Assembly (NCBI GenBank): GCA_023079485.1
Contig: CM041084.1
Location: 12,584,609-12,648,608, forward strand
Reading direction: 5' to 3'
DNA: 64,000 nucleotides
DNA from: Archilochus colubris
Taxonomy: Eukaryota; Chordata; Aves; Apodiformes; Trochilidae
The translations under genes and the position numbers were made by a program. The notes under the pieces are model-generated. The model did not search any database. It was not told where the DNA came from and saw only the letters and a list, made by a program, of their open reading frames with translations. Below are positions 10,693 through 22,682 of this stretch, piece by piece. Numbering within the stretch: position 1 is the stretch's first letter; each line of letters begins with the position of its first letter.

Positions 10693-13600
10693 GTGTGCCT
10701 CTCAAGATCTGGGTATACCTATATGCAAATTATTCTTCTCAGCAAATCTTTTTATTCTATAGAGAGAGCTGAGATTCTGTATTTCATAACAACTGAAAAT
10801 TATTTTCCCTATTTAGAGTTTATTGCTTATCATGCTTTCAAGAGAAAACTTGAATTCAAAGATATTTCACCATCTGTGGCCTTTGCCACTGTTGCAACAG
10901 TCCAGATCTAACTCATCCTTGGAATTAGCACACCCTCAGCATGATCTCCTTTTGAACATAGAGTGATGCTAATTGTTGTGATCTTATCTAACACCTGGGA
11001 TTATCCCAAAGCAGTCTGATCTGGAGTCAGTATCTCAAAAGGATTGATGACCCCTAAAACAATGATATTATTGAATTTAAGGTGAAAAAATCCAGTATTT
11101 TCCTGGTGGCCATTTAATCTGGAAAGAAAGCAATCCTGAAACTTCCACCCCCTCTTTATCATGCAATTACACTTTTAACAAACTGGTGGTTTGAGTCGCA
11201 TTGTATGGCTCCAACAAAAATAGCATGCAGACAGCCAAGGATATTTCTGTCATCCTTTAAAAGCTCATTCAGATCCACTGTAGGATTAAATATGTTTTGG
11301 TAAATAATAGGAAAGTCTTGAGCTAGCTAAGGACTTAAAAATCAATTTAATCCTTCATTGAAACACAGTTTTCTCACCTTTTTTCTGACAATCTTAGAAT
11401 GCTAGACAATTGTCTACATGTGACTGAACAAGTCAAAAACTGTTTTTCTCATTAACTTTTTAATTTTGTCCATAAACTGTCTAAGGTGTGGAACAAAAAT
11501 ACTCTCTAATCATGAGCATTGTTACATTTATGAGGCAATTTTGCTGAGACCAGAATATAAAATTATGGAGGCCAGCAGTCATCTAGTATTCTCATAGTTT
11601 CTCTCCAGTTAGAGAAATATCATAGATATAAACCAGAAAAAAACCAAGGAGAACAGAACAAAATAAGGTGCTGTCAGTTTTATCTTTGCTTATTTAGGTT
11701 TTAAAATACTACCACACTACACACCTACAAACAGAGACATCACTCATTAGGATGATGCACTATAGAATGATGCATAAACATAAGCCCAAATAGAATTATT
11801 GGCAAAGACCTCTGAATTTCTTTTCATCTAAATTTACATTTTATAAAAGTCAAATAAATCCATATGGAATGATTGTTTGCACGTATTTTTCAAAATATCA
11901 GTTATATTTTGCTATTGTTAGTAAAAAAAAAATATGAAAGGTAGGTTACCACTAAATAAAGCTCACTGTGGGTAATTGTGTTCAAATAGCCATGATAAAG
12001 GAATGGAGTCCCACCAGTAGTTGACTGAAATATCGAGGTGGGCCCATGAGTGTGTTAATAGGTATGGTTGTGACTCTTTTCAAGAGAAATCAGTAAAATA
12101 AGAGGCAGGTAATTCATTCAATTTCACTTTTAGCCTATAAAAGAGAAATAGCTTGCATTATTATGACTATTTGTAGTAAGGTTGTACTATAGCTAAATAC
12201 ACTGACAGTTCTCGGAAACAGAAATCTTTTCTTTAGAAACAAAATTTAGAAAAAATGTATTTTTGTTTAAATCATCTTAGAGACCTTCAGTGTCAATTAT
12301 TTGAAGTACAGAAATGTTTGGTACAATTAATTGCTCAAACTGAAGGATATGATGTGTTCTTTCTGGTATACACTGAATATTCATTCCTTTTCTTTATACT
12401 GGCATTCAGAATTCTTAATATTACTTGAAGAAAAAGAAAAGGGATTTATTCTTTTTTAATTGGACACAATTATGAAGCTTGCAGCACCATGTCCTCCACA
12501 TGAAACTACAGGAAAAAATAACAACTCATGGCAGATGAAGTTTATCTAAAAAGCTGTGAAGAACAGTGAAAGGCTGTCTGATGAAATGTGTTCACATCAC
12601 TGCTGGGTGCCAAGAAAGGTGCTCTGGTGACAAGTCCTGCAAGTGGGAAAACTCTTTCATGACAGCTGATGTACGCAGGACTTGTACCTGGCAAAGGAGT
12701 CACAAAAGCTCCCACAGGGGACTTAGCCCTGCCCAACACACCCCTTGAGCAGAATGGCTGGTCAGGAACAAGGAGGAGCAGAGATGAAGAAAGGACTAAG
12801 AGATACTAGTAGAAAAGAACAAGAACCCTGCGAGCAGAGCTGCAGTATGGCAGTGGAGGGTAAAACGGGTGAAACATGCTCTCCCCTAAACTGAGTTATC
12901 AGAGGGAAAGGGGCTGAAAAACAGAATGATAGGGATACACACACATCACTATGAAACATGGGAGACCATTTCACTTTTGTGTCTAGATCTAATGTGTTTC
13001 AAGCAATTTTAATTTCTCAAAAGGGAAATAAAATATATCTGTTATTAAATTTATATGAGAATCTAACAAGCTAGCAGAATACCCCCCAGTGATTTGCATA
13101 AGACCTTCTTATTATCCATGGATCACTGACATGATAGAGTGTAATGACATCTGAAAGAGTACTTGGAGACCACTATTTTGTGTCAATGAGCAGTTAAGAA
13201 GCCCTTAGCTTGTTGGAGCCTCGGTTTATTGTGTCAGTCTGTAGAGAAACAGACAGTAAAGGCAGCAATATCCCCATATGATGAAGCCAACTGGCATCCT
13301 AACAGCATGTCTGCTCATATTGTTCTTGGAAGGGATTTTTATTCATGGCTATCTCTGTGTGAAATAATCCTGGTTTTAATGATATTGCTGTGTGTCCATC
13401 TTTTTGAGTATTAATATACATGTTTGAATTTAATCAGCTCTGCATGTAGAACCAGCAAGTTTTTTATCCAGACTTCTCAAAAATAGACCTAACAGCTGTG
13501 TATGACCATACATGTTAATGACTACTTCTCTGAGCTTCCAAATTATTGTGAACAATCCAGAATTTTTAAACTGCCACATCCACTAGAGGTAGGTCCACTT

Positions 13601-13851
13601 ACTGTCTCTAATTTGTAAGAGGAAGTGGTAGCATAACCTACCAGTTTCAGATTTTGCTGATGCTTTCACTTGTAGTATTAAACAATCATATGCAAAGGCT
13701 TTTCTCTACCAGCCTGCTAATCCTCTCCTAGATACTGTCCTTAGTCATGAGAACAGAAAATTTGCCTTTAACCATGCCACAGATATGACTGATATTATCA
13801 AGTGGGCAATAAAATCACTTTATTTATTTATTTTCCCATACACACCATTAT
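10693..13851. other. Unique DNA, no gene seen
   Basis: Mostly AT-rich, with a GC-richer stretch at about 12,540-12,980 that holds open frames of 60-70 codons on both strands. None has a recognisable domain. No repeat family could be assigned. Confidence 0.55.
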
Positions 13852-13925
13852 TCACAGAATCACAAAATTGCCATGGTGGCAAAAGACCTCTAAGGTGACT
13901 AGGTCCAATCACTCTTGTCCCACTT
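13852..13925 (-). mobile_element. CR1 3' end, minus strand
   Basis: It begins with the complement of the CR1 tail (CACAGAATCACAAAATTG). The complement of the 3' UTR block follows (AAAAGACCTCTAAGGTGA then AGGTCCAATCA). Only the terminal ~75 bases remain, as in most bird CR1 copies. Confidence 0.75.
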
Positions 13926-14284
13926 GATTTTCTAAAATTATAAGCAGTAGCAGGGGAGGAAACTCTATTTGCTCTGTGTTAGTACAACATTCAGTGCCAT
14001 GAAATATACTGCTTCCTGACTGTGGTTGTTCAGTAGTATCACAGTACATCATCACGACAATAAAGTCTGTCTCACTGAAAGGGCTGCTGATTCAAAAATC
14101 TGTAGTGCCTTGACATTGTGGAATCTTGCTTCCAGAATCCTGGCCTGAGATGTCAGATGTGCATTCATATATTGTTCCATTCCAGAGGGCAAAACAGCCC
14201 TGATGTGCTGTTTATTTTCATACATGTTCTTTCAGAGTCTTAAATAACAAAAGACAGCATCTAAAATTATTGGTAGTCCCTACA

Positions 14285-14345
14285 GGTCCCGATTCAAAGC
14301 CTTAGGGAGTAAAGTATTTCCATTGATTTAGGAGGTTTGAGATAA
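14285..14345. repeat. Weak match to an old amniote repeat
   Basis: The stretch GGTCCCGATTCAAAGCC followed by TTTCCATTGATTTAGGAGG resembles a near-palindromic motif that recurs in sauropsid genomes (GATCCAAAGCCC...CATTGACTTCAATGGG). The match is imperfect and I cannot name the family. Confidence 0.25.
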
Positions 14346-14674
14346 ACTCTAATATCTGTGGAATGTAGAGATATTAAGCCTGGAGGATATATCTCTTGAA
14401 ATCATTGCCATTCTTTTGTTAGTAACCGGTTTCACAGAGTATATTGCATGCAACTGCCTTGTAAAAACCTTACTTAATTTATCTGATAATCATTACTGAA
14501 GCATGTCAAAGGACAGTTATAAGACATTTAAGTAATGTAAATGAGGTGGCTCTTGTAATCAAAAAAAGAATAAAAGGACTAAAGTATGTCAAGCTGACTG
14601 ACAGAATCAGTCAGAACAAAGAATCAGTCTTGTAAAAATAGCTGAAAAAATCAGATCCATCATCAGTAGGAGAC

Positions 14675-14704
14675 TTTTTTTTCTTTTTTTTTTTTTTTTT
14701 TTTT
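14675..14704. repeat. Poly-T tract
   Basis: A T run broken once by C. No attached SINE body is visible. Confidence 0.9.
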
Positions 14705-16564
14705 AATGGGATTATTGAGTAGAAATGTTTCCCTGTAAAGAAAATATCAACCACCTTAGCCAGGTTTCACTCTCACACCCTGCTCCCTTGCAGACTATTT
14801 GTGGCACTAAGTATGTGAGAGATATAGATACAAATATCTAACAGAGTCTGTCTTAAACAGCTTTTCCTCAGAGGCTGGTGTAAAAAAATACAGCTCCATT
14901 GCATCCCTTCTTTTTTTCACTGATATCAAAAAATGTGCCATGATACCACCAGACATTGGGATGAAATTCAAGATTTTGAAGTACTGGTAGTGATGGCAGG
15001 GATCCTTTTCTTCTTTCTCTAAACATTTCATGTGTTTTATTAGACAATCTAAGTGAATTTTTTTCCCTTGGTGCATTATGAATTGGGATTTTCAGCCTCT
15101 AATAGAATCTGTGCTGTGAAATTTTGCCTTATGCTGTGATACATGATTTCTCTCTTTATTATTTATCTCCTTTCCAAACTAATTCATCACTGCCCTCCCC
15201 CACCACACACACATCTGGAGATCCACATGCACAACACCTCCCTGTTTTATCAGTGAAGGTCTGAATGACACCTGCTGGGGGAAGAAATTGTGTTGTACAC
15301 AGTAAAGCCAAGTAATGAAGAGCAGTTCTAAGTTACAGAGGTTACAGAGGAAGCCAAAAAGAAGAGAAGCATCCTAATTTCCTGATAAGGTGATGTTAAT
15401 ACCACCTCATTCTTTCAGTGTTATTGTTGGCACTAGAAACCTGTGGTAGGATATTGGTTCCTGTCTGGATGGTGATGCTAACAGTATTGAAAAGTAGGTA
15501 CTTTCTCAGAATGTCCTGAGTATAGCCTTAACTCATTCAATTTCATTATTAATTATCTATTTATTGTTGAGAGGAACAAAATCCTGTGACCAGTAATATT
15601 ACAAATGCTAGGAAACAAGCTAACAGAATTTAGACACATTATCTGAAATTTTGTTAGAGCCTGACTTATGACTTCTGAACACTTAAGTATGAGTTTTAAA
15701 GAAGTTAATATAAACATGTCTTTAAAATACTGTGAATATCAGTGAAAATGTACATGATCTGCTGAGTTAGCAGCATCATCAATCAATAAGGTGAATTGAC
15801 ACTTTTGTCTATGAATTATCAGTTTTGGTGCATGACAGTTTCAACAAAATGTAACCACTGAGGTTGTAATAAATAATTTTACATATCTGCAATGGCCTTT
15901 GCTTTACTAGTTGGTGCAGACCAGGAAATAAAAGAGCCAGTGGGAAGCCAGATATAGTATATGCCAAATAGCTATTTATTTTCTTTCATTTTATATCCAG
16001 AGAAAAAAAATAAAAGGAAAAGAAGACACAGGAAACAAAATTTTTTTAGCTTCTTTTCCTCCACTGGTCATCAGCTCTGTAGTTTACTCTGTCCCAGGAT
16101 TATAGATGATTCAACTCCAAGCTTCTTTACCTGAGCATTATGGAGATTAAAAAAAATATGTAGAGAGATGAGATATTTAGATGCAAAACCATAAGGACTT
16201 TCATCTGTGAAACTACTGAAAGTATTCCCCGGGGAGAAGTGATAAGTTTACTTGACCTTTTTAATATTGAGTATCTAGGCTTCATCAAAAGTAGCTACTA
16301 ACACCATTTTGTTTGCTGTGTGACATAAGTATGGATAACTGATATTATTCAATGCCATTTAAACAATGCTCCAGACCAATCATGCTATGAAATCAGCAAT
16401 TTTAAGAATCAGGATTCTTTAAAGACAGTCTCAAATATTTTTTATGTCTCATCTATTCTAAAGCAGTCAAGCCTGTTTATTTTTAATGGTACAACAATCA
16501 AATGAAGTTGATTTGTTGAAGCATTGGCCAATTTCATAAACAACACTAAATTGTACTGCAACTT

Positions 16565-16720
16565 ACCCATGTTCAAGGCATTCAGCACTGGCTCCCCTGT
16601 CCAAATAACACCGAGCAACAGATGTTATGAAAACCAACAACCACTGTTTATGCCAAAGGGCAAGCAGAGATGTGATTCAAAAATTAGCTTATTTGGCTAG
16701 AAAAATTAGAATGTACTGTT
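16565..16720 (-). pseudogene. Gypsy-like reverse transcriptase fragment
   Basis: The complement of 16,649-16,663 encodes LPFGI, the conserved RT block just before the catalytic region. It is preceded by a segment (complement of about 16,664-16,696) that aligns with the usual 'NT-x-GLF-x-Y-x-R' stretch. Downstream, in another frame, the complement of 16,599-16,607 encodes YLD, the start of the YLDD active site. GAS-AE-x-LEH follows at once, matching the segment that comes after YLDDIL in this family. The second catalytic Asp and about four following codons are missing, and roughly nine codons are missing between LPFG and YLD. In-frame stops occur on both sides. A working RT would copy element RNA into DNA; this one cannot. 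Confidence 0.6.
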
Positions 16721-16916
16721 TGACACCATCTCCAGTATCCATTTGCCAGTAGGTTTAAATCAGTATCATCCTTCAGAAATGCTTACTTATCACTAATAAG
16801 ACAAATATCTTCTAGTCTGGTGAAGCACACCATGTATTCCTCAATTAACAAATGTGAGTCACCATGTATCCTTAGCCTTTTCTTTTTCACTACTGCTGCT
16901 ACTGCATGTTTCCTTT

Positions 16917-16999
16917 ATTCCAGCTAACTTTGGGTTATATATTCCAGCTAACTTTGGGTTATATTTTCCAGCATATATATATTCCAGCTACCTTTGGCT
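16917..16999. repeat. 24-bp tandem repeat, two exact copies plus partials
   Basis: The 24-base unit at 16,917-16,940 is repeated exactly at 16,941-16,964. A decayed partial copy follows, then the start of another from 16,981 (ATTCCAGCTACCTTTGG). It lies within the span of the Gypsy-like element, where protease or early RT would be, and suggests local slippage or unequal exchange after the element died. Confidence 0.9.
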
Positions 17000-17402
17000 A
17001 CCAGGGCTGTGAAAGTGGTGAGATTTTCCTTCTGTGTTTGGATGTCCTGCAAGCAATAGGATTGGACAAGCATAGCAAAAATTGTCCTTGGAGAGAGAGC
17101 AATTACATTTTGCATGCATATGTTTTAAGTTTCTGAGTACCATCTCAGAAAGATATCAGCTGTTCAATAGTTCAGTTAATTTTTAATTTGGGCAACAGTT
17201 CATAATCATTTTTGGAATCTGCACACTTTACACTCTGCCAGTGCACCTAAATTTCTTTCAGAAATTCTTCATTGGGGAATGCATGACCACTGTATTATAA
17301 AACAGAGGAGTAGCATATGCTGTCTACAGTTCTCATTTACCCCTGCAGAACAACAGCCAGAAGACTAAGAATTTCCTCTGTACATATTCTTAGAAGTACT
17401 AA

Positions 17403-17427
17403 GGTTTGGGTTTTTTTGGGTTTTTTT
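17403..17427. repeat. G/T low-complexity block
   Basis: GGTTTGGG followed by T7 GGG T7. It interrupts the Gypsy-like element between gag and RT. Confidence 0.85.
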
Positions 17428-17730
17428 GCATTGTACTCTCCTAAGCAAGTTCTTTACAGTTCTGCTATTACAGGACAGAAGCAACAGAAGCCTTCTCAGG
17501 CTCTATTTTAAGAAATATTCCTCTTTTACTTGTTTTCTAAAGCCACTAGATACTTGGATGTCACAATATTCAACACATTTTCAGAGGAGTTCTGTGCAAG
17601 ATGGTGCATCAAATACTCTTTATAATCCCCCTTATGTGATGGTAGATTTATTTTTGCACTAACCCAGGCATTTTCTCAATATATCTGTTACCAGCAGTTC
17701 CTTCAGAACTTGTCCTTGGACCAGCAATGA

Positions 17731-18300
17731 TTAGTAGCAGGAGATTGTTTCTCTCACTGGAGGCACATAATCTTTCCATTCGCTGTGTTGTTTTTGTTCT
17801 ATAAGCTTCATGAAGTGTTGTAACACTCTGGCACCTTTGAAATTACAACATCTACTCCAGATTTCAAGGTCAATATTACTTCCATCAAAAACTGCCCTTT
17901 GGATTGCATTATCTTGCATAGCACTCACTAACCATTCTCTTAATGCACCATTTAAACTCCCTCCAAACTGGCAATGTTCATTTAATTGCTTTCATCCAGT
18001 CACATATTCAGCAGATCTTTCATTTTCTTGATTCTATCTATAAAAGCAGAAATGCTTTGCAATCACTGGTGTCTTTGGGGATAGGTAATTTCACAGAATT
18101 TCCAGTGTCTCAGCAAAAGTTTTGTCTTTTGCTTTAATAGCATCTGTAAAGCTGTACTAGATTTAGTTTTGGTGACCATTATACTCAGCAAAACAGCCAT
18201 CTTTTACATAATGAGATCATAAAGCAATGCCCAAGTCTTCCAGTACAGGTAGCAGAATCCTTCACTGTAGTGTCACATGAATCATCTTGTTCAAAATACA
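17731..18300 (-). pseudogene. Gypsy-like gag (capsid) pseudogene
   Basis: From 18,141 down to the stop at 17,731-17,733 a single frame runs for 137 codons, broken only by stops at 18,091-18,093, 18,034-18,036 and 17,992-17,994. The residues follow the retrotransposon gag capsid pattern (Pfam retrotrans_gag type): LSPKTPVIAKHF, then a Y-R-x-N-Q segment, then LNEHCQFGGSLNGALREWLV, then an IQR segment. Upstream (18,300-18,142) shorter matches in shifted frames, such as KTWALLYDL, fit the 'G-x-x-TY-x-LL' part of the domain. Gag would form the particle shell. No zinc knuckle (CCHC) was recognised after it. The open part from about 17,928 reads as a 65-codon frame but is only the 3' remnant. Confidence 0.65.
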
Positions 18301-18330
18301 CTCTTGACTTCATCCTCCTAACCACTCCAA

Positions 18331-19129
18331 AGAATATAAACATTATTAGCACAAATGTTGTGGGCAACTTAGTGTCACATTTCCCCCCTGCACAAGCACC
18401 CTCTGTGTCACTGTATTCTGTGATAGGACTCATGTCCCACACATCACCAACTAAGTGTTTGCTATGTGACTGCACAGTACTACATACTGATAGCTTGCAC
18501 AAAGCCAAGCCAGTGATGGCCATTCACACTAATGAACTGGGAAGATTTCATTCTCTGGGCCTGAGAGTACAATCAAATTACAGATTCTAATGGAAGACTG
18601 GCTGATAATTCATTAATGTTCATAATACACACAATTATTTAACATGGTTTTCAGATAACACACTAGGCAGGATGCAGCATCCCACTGAATCAGAAAGCTA
18701 CTTTAAGACAGCTGCATGAGCTTGGTGAAAAACCTTACAAAGAGGATTTGATCAACATCAGAGTTTAAAGAATTATCCTATTAACCAACAATAGTCATGG
18801 CTTAGCCTGTTCAGCTTGCCTACACACAGGCATCAATAGACACGTTCAATTCCTTGCTCTAGGTGAGTCCCTCAGGACAAACACCTATGATTCAGGTTCT
18901 CCAGGATATTGGAAAGAACTTGTGAAGACCTGCTGGGATAAAGAACTTTCTGTGGTATCAGATCTGGATGGTTAGATGACTGAACTGAGTTCTGGATTTC
19001 TACTTTCCAGTAAGGTCTATAGCTCCCTGCATTCCACCAACATTAAACAAATTAAACAAATCTCCATTGACTACAGTCAGACCCACAATACACCTTAAAA
19101 TTTAGAGTTCATTGCCTTAACCTGTGAGG
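18331..19129. other. Unique DNA upstream of the Gypsy-like remnant
   Basis: On the minus strand this lies 5' of gag, where a leader or 5' LTR would be. I see no LTR-like ends. A minus-strand open frame of 112 codons (18,185-18,523) overlaps the decayed gag start, but its upstream half has no recognised domain. Confidence 0.5.
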
Positions 19130-19285
19130 TAAATCCCTTTGTGGCCATGTGTTCTCATGCAGTAAGTCAGCTGTTTTGGTCCTTAGTATTTTATGCCCCA
19201 TCTTTAAAATTAGAATAATACCATTCCTTTACTTCTGAGGTCCATTGTGAAAATGAAGAATAGTCAAATACTATGGTAAAATGTA
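19130..19285 (+). mobile_element. MIR-like ancient SINE remnant
   Basis: The order of blocks matches the 3' part of amniote MIR/CORE-SINE consensus sequences: CCCCATCTTTAAAATTAGAATAATACC (here split as CCCCATCTTTAAAAT and AGAATAATACC), then CTTTACTTCTGAGG, then TTGTGAAAATGAA, then TCAAATACTATGGT. In the consensus these are 'cccatctgtaaaatgggaataatac', 'ctacctcacagg', 'gttgtgaggat' and 'ctcagatactacggt'. It is old, substituted and incomplete. SINEs carry no protein. Confidence 0.6.
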
Positions 19286-22200
19286 TTTTATCAGAGTACA
19301 AGAAGGAAATTAATAATTACCTCTATGGTGCAGGCTTTAATAGTTTTAAGTATATGGGGAATGACACAATGCAACAAGTGAAAAAGAACCTTTCTTCATA
19401 TGAGTTGAATAATGCAGAAAGAGAATCAAAAAAGAAATATCTGATCAGATGGTTAATGATTTGGTCACAGTTCAGGAACAAAAGAGAGACTCTGCAAGCA
19501 GCCTTCATTGTGGTGTATGCTAATTTTACATCTTGCTTTTTCAGCCTTAGTTGCATTTTAAAAGTACATATTTTATATGCAGAATATTTATGGATTTATA
19601 AAACCTCCTGTTTTCCCAAAAAAAACCCAAAACAAAACTAGGGCAGTGGAATGTCATAAAAATGTTATTTCTTAATCTACTACTAATATCATTACATGGA
19701 AATTTTTTCAGTATCAACCTTTTTTTAAAACAATATTCTTTTGGTCTGAAAAATACATTAACTTCTTCATCTTCTATTACCAGCTGCCCTCTGAAAACCA
19801 AGACAAATTTTGGTGATTTTAAATGAGGCAGAACAAAGATCTTAATATTTGAAAATAACTGTTTTCTAGTGTGATGTCATCGAGAAAATGTCATAACTGC
19901 AGAGACATTGTATGTCTGTCTTGTTTGAATACAATTATGGTATTTCATGGTGCCTACATGGCAAAGATGCCTACATGGTTCTTGCTGAAACACAGACATG
20001 AAAGTAACACATATTTCATCAGGGATTAAGAATACCTGAAAAGATTCTTAAGAGGTTTACAGAATATTCAGGGCAAAATGACAGACTAGGATATAGATCT
20101 TGATGGCATCCATACTAGGGAATGCAGATTATTTTTCTGCCTTGGGTTCACTTGGCAGATTGTAATGTTTGTTTGCCATCTAATCTACATAAGACCATTT
20201 GTGGTTGGTGAATTTACTATTTGTCACCATCTCCTTATGTTGTCTAGTAAAACCATATAAATTTCAGAAGAATATGCAATGTGATATTATGCCAGCAGCA
20301 TTTTAGAAGGCTTTATAGGCTGATACACACAACTATTTTTTGCTCCTGACCACTTAGAGAGTTTACTACATGTCTACTATCTTCTGAGTACTGTAAAAGA
20401 GATGAAAATCCTGAAAATCAAAAAACAACCAAGCAACAAACTAAGCACCATGTAAACCTGCAATTTTTACATAATGCTACAAGCAGAAATTATATAAAAT
20501 ATATCAAAGGATAGTTTCAAAAACTAGTGAAATACTGGTTTCAATGTGTATGACTGTGATTTATATCATGAGTATATTTTGTGTATTTGAGAATTATATT
20601 TCCTTAGGTGTCATCACAAAGTTTAATTGAGTCAACAGACCCAAGAATGTCCTGAACACACTGTTATTTTTTTCAGTGTCTTAAGTTAGTATCTGAAAGA
20701 TAAATTGTTCTTGTGACCATAAATGAGGCTCTTGTGTAAACGCCCAATAACCAACTAGAATTTTCGTTCAAACTTCTAACCCACTTACATGTGTATAGCT
20801 GGGATTTATGTTACAATATCTCTCTGGGATAACACTGAAGAAACTGTACAGCATGTGGAAACTTTGCTGTTCTCATGACTGGTTTATGTCCTTTATCCCT
20901 TACAACCTTCTGTATTACTATCTCTACACGACTATTCATGGTATTTTCCTACAGAGGTCTGTAAGAATATGGTTTCAGTAAACTGAGAGCAATGAATTAA
21001 GAAACTATGGCTTAAAATAGCAATAATAAATAATCATAAGAACCAAAGAATTTTTTTTTTTTAGAACTCAATCTTGGAGCTGTTCTGTTTCTCCACGCTG
21101 ATTATCAGCCACACGAGCTAAAGAAAAAAATGGAAGTCAGTTTTTCAAAATGTGAAGTGTTTGAAATCCAAAGTCTAATCCAAATTTTGTTTATCAGGCT
21201 ATCTGTACATTCAATGAAGCTACAATGACCTAATGAGACTAATATTAGGTGTTTTGTATAACAAGTTGCTTCAGTCAGAATCTGTAGATTTTTTTTGGCA
21301 GAAATATTGTCTACATTTTTTCTTGATCCATTAAACACCTATATAGAAAGTCAGGAGATATCAAATAGAAGGATCGAGAAAATACTGAACTTAGAAGAGG
21401 CAGAAGAAGAGTTCTTACATGCTGACTTTATATACTGGAAAACGTGAAAACTCTCCAACTAGGGTTTTTTTCTGTAATCAAAGTCCAGAAAGCAGGACTC
21501 CAATCTTACCATAAGATTCACAGATTGTGCCAGATCTTACCTGAAACATGGCCACACCTTATGCACAGAGATAAGTAAAAAAAAACCACAAAAGCTGAAT
21601 GCTTAGGAAAGGCAGGGTGGCTGCAGTAAGGTATTAAAATGTTCAATAAGAACTGACAGAGAAGTTACAGAACAATGTTGACAGAAGGTTGGGCTGAGTT
21701 TTATAAGGTTCATTGATGAACACAGCTGGGAAGTAATAATAGCAATGATAATAATGGTGAGTCCCTCTAGGGGCTGTTTAGGCTCTTCTTGCAATCAAAG
21801 AGCCTTTGCCTTGAATACAGTGAGAAAATCTGAGACTTGATTGTCAAAAGAAATGTTTTGCTATTTGTATTAAGGGACAGAAAGTCATCAGAGCTGGATT
21901 CAGTCAAGACATAGGCTCTGCATCACCCCATCATAAAGTGCGGGGTCATAAAGTGATATTCGGAACATAGCTGCCACAGGGACCTTTTTGATATAAAACA
22001 GAGAGGTGTAGAATGGATACTCAATATCACTGGAAAGCTCTGCAGGAACATGGCTGGACACAGGACACACAGGAGTCTTAACAACTCTCAGGTGCCATAA
22101 ATACATGGAACAGACATTTTGTTGCTTAGAGTATGTGGCCTCTGAAATGAAGCAGTTAAGATTTTCCTCTGCCTCTAAAAATTCTCTTTTAGGACAAAGC

Positions 22201-22682
22201 TAAGTGGTGACTTTCTCATCTATGATAACTTCATGGTCAGAACACTTCAATACCCACTCTGTCCACAATGTGAGAGAGGAATTAGATTACCTGTTTTCTT
22301 AAGGAGTATTTTAAAAAACAATGTATTGACTAAATCAGGTTATTGGTTGTTCTCCAACACTCTCAGTTAAGTTCTTTTCTTACAGCATTGACTATGACTT
22401 GAAATCTACTATGCAGAGAGCAAAAGGAAGACCCTGACTCTCCAGTATAGGGATTTGAACAGAAGTAGGATTCCTTATGTCCAGTTTTGCTGCATTCTTT
22501 TATTTTTTGATATTTTTAGGTGGGTTTTTAGATATTATTATTGTTGTTTCTAAAATTAAATTATTTCAATACAATGGACTTGGCTTTTGAAGTATACACC
22601 TAATGCCCCTACATATGCACATATGCATGTCAGCAAATTGCCATACATGAATACTAGTCCCATACCTTGCAAGAGGTAGTTC
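19286..22682. other. Unique AT-rich DNA
   Basis: A 122-codon open frame at 19,273-19,641 (plus) is the second longest in the window. It is AT-rich, lysine- and asparagine-heavy, lacks a recognised domain and is probably chance. An 11-base direct repeat (TGCCTACATGG) sits at 19,951-19,961 and 19,968-19,978. No gene recognised. Confidence 0.55.

Larger units (their letters stand above)
13926..16559. other. Unique AT-rich DNA
   Basis: No gene recognised. It contains a T-rich tract at 14,675-14,704 and a weak old-repeat candidate at 14,285-14,345. The minus-strand sequence from 16,560 down to about 16,200 lies where RNase H or the rest of pol of the Gypsy-like element would be expected. I could not recognise those domains. 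Confidence 0.5.
16560..18330 (-). mobile_element. Decayed Ty3/Gypsy-like retrotransposon
   Basis: Two separate pieces of a Ty3/Gypsy polyprotein can be read on the minus strand, in the order expected for one element. A gag capsid segment lies at about 18,300-17,731 and an RT segment at about 16,720-16,565. The end of gag and the RT LPFG motif are about 1.07 kb apart. That is close to what the nucleocapsid, protease and first half of RT would need. Stops and frameshifts show that it is long dead. I see no LTRs, and integrase and RNase H are not recognisable. Ty3/Gypsy elements are common in fish, amphibians and some reptiles but scarce in birds, so this is probably an ancient insertion. A retroposed copy of a Gypsy-derived host gene is possible, although the presence of RT makes that less likely. 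Confidence 0.65.

Noticed and set aside
16200..16560. RNase H/integrase of the Gypsy-like element
   Set aside because: I looked for the conserved DAS, TDH and HHCC-type blocks on the minus strand and found no match good enough to report.
17300..17700. Gypsy protease between gag and RT
   Set aside because: Spacing leaves room for it, but no DTG/DSG active-site motif could be read; stops and a GT-rich insertion break the region.
19273..19641. 122-codon open frame
   Set aside because: AT-driven composition, no domain, no start context, no splice or polyadenylation support, and overlaps the edge of a MIR-like relic.
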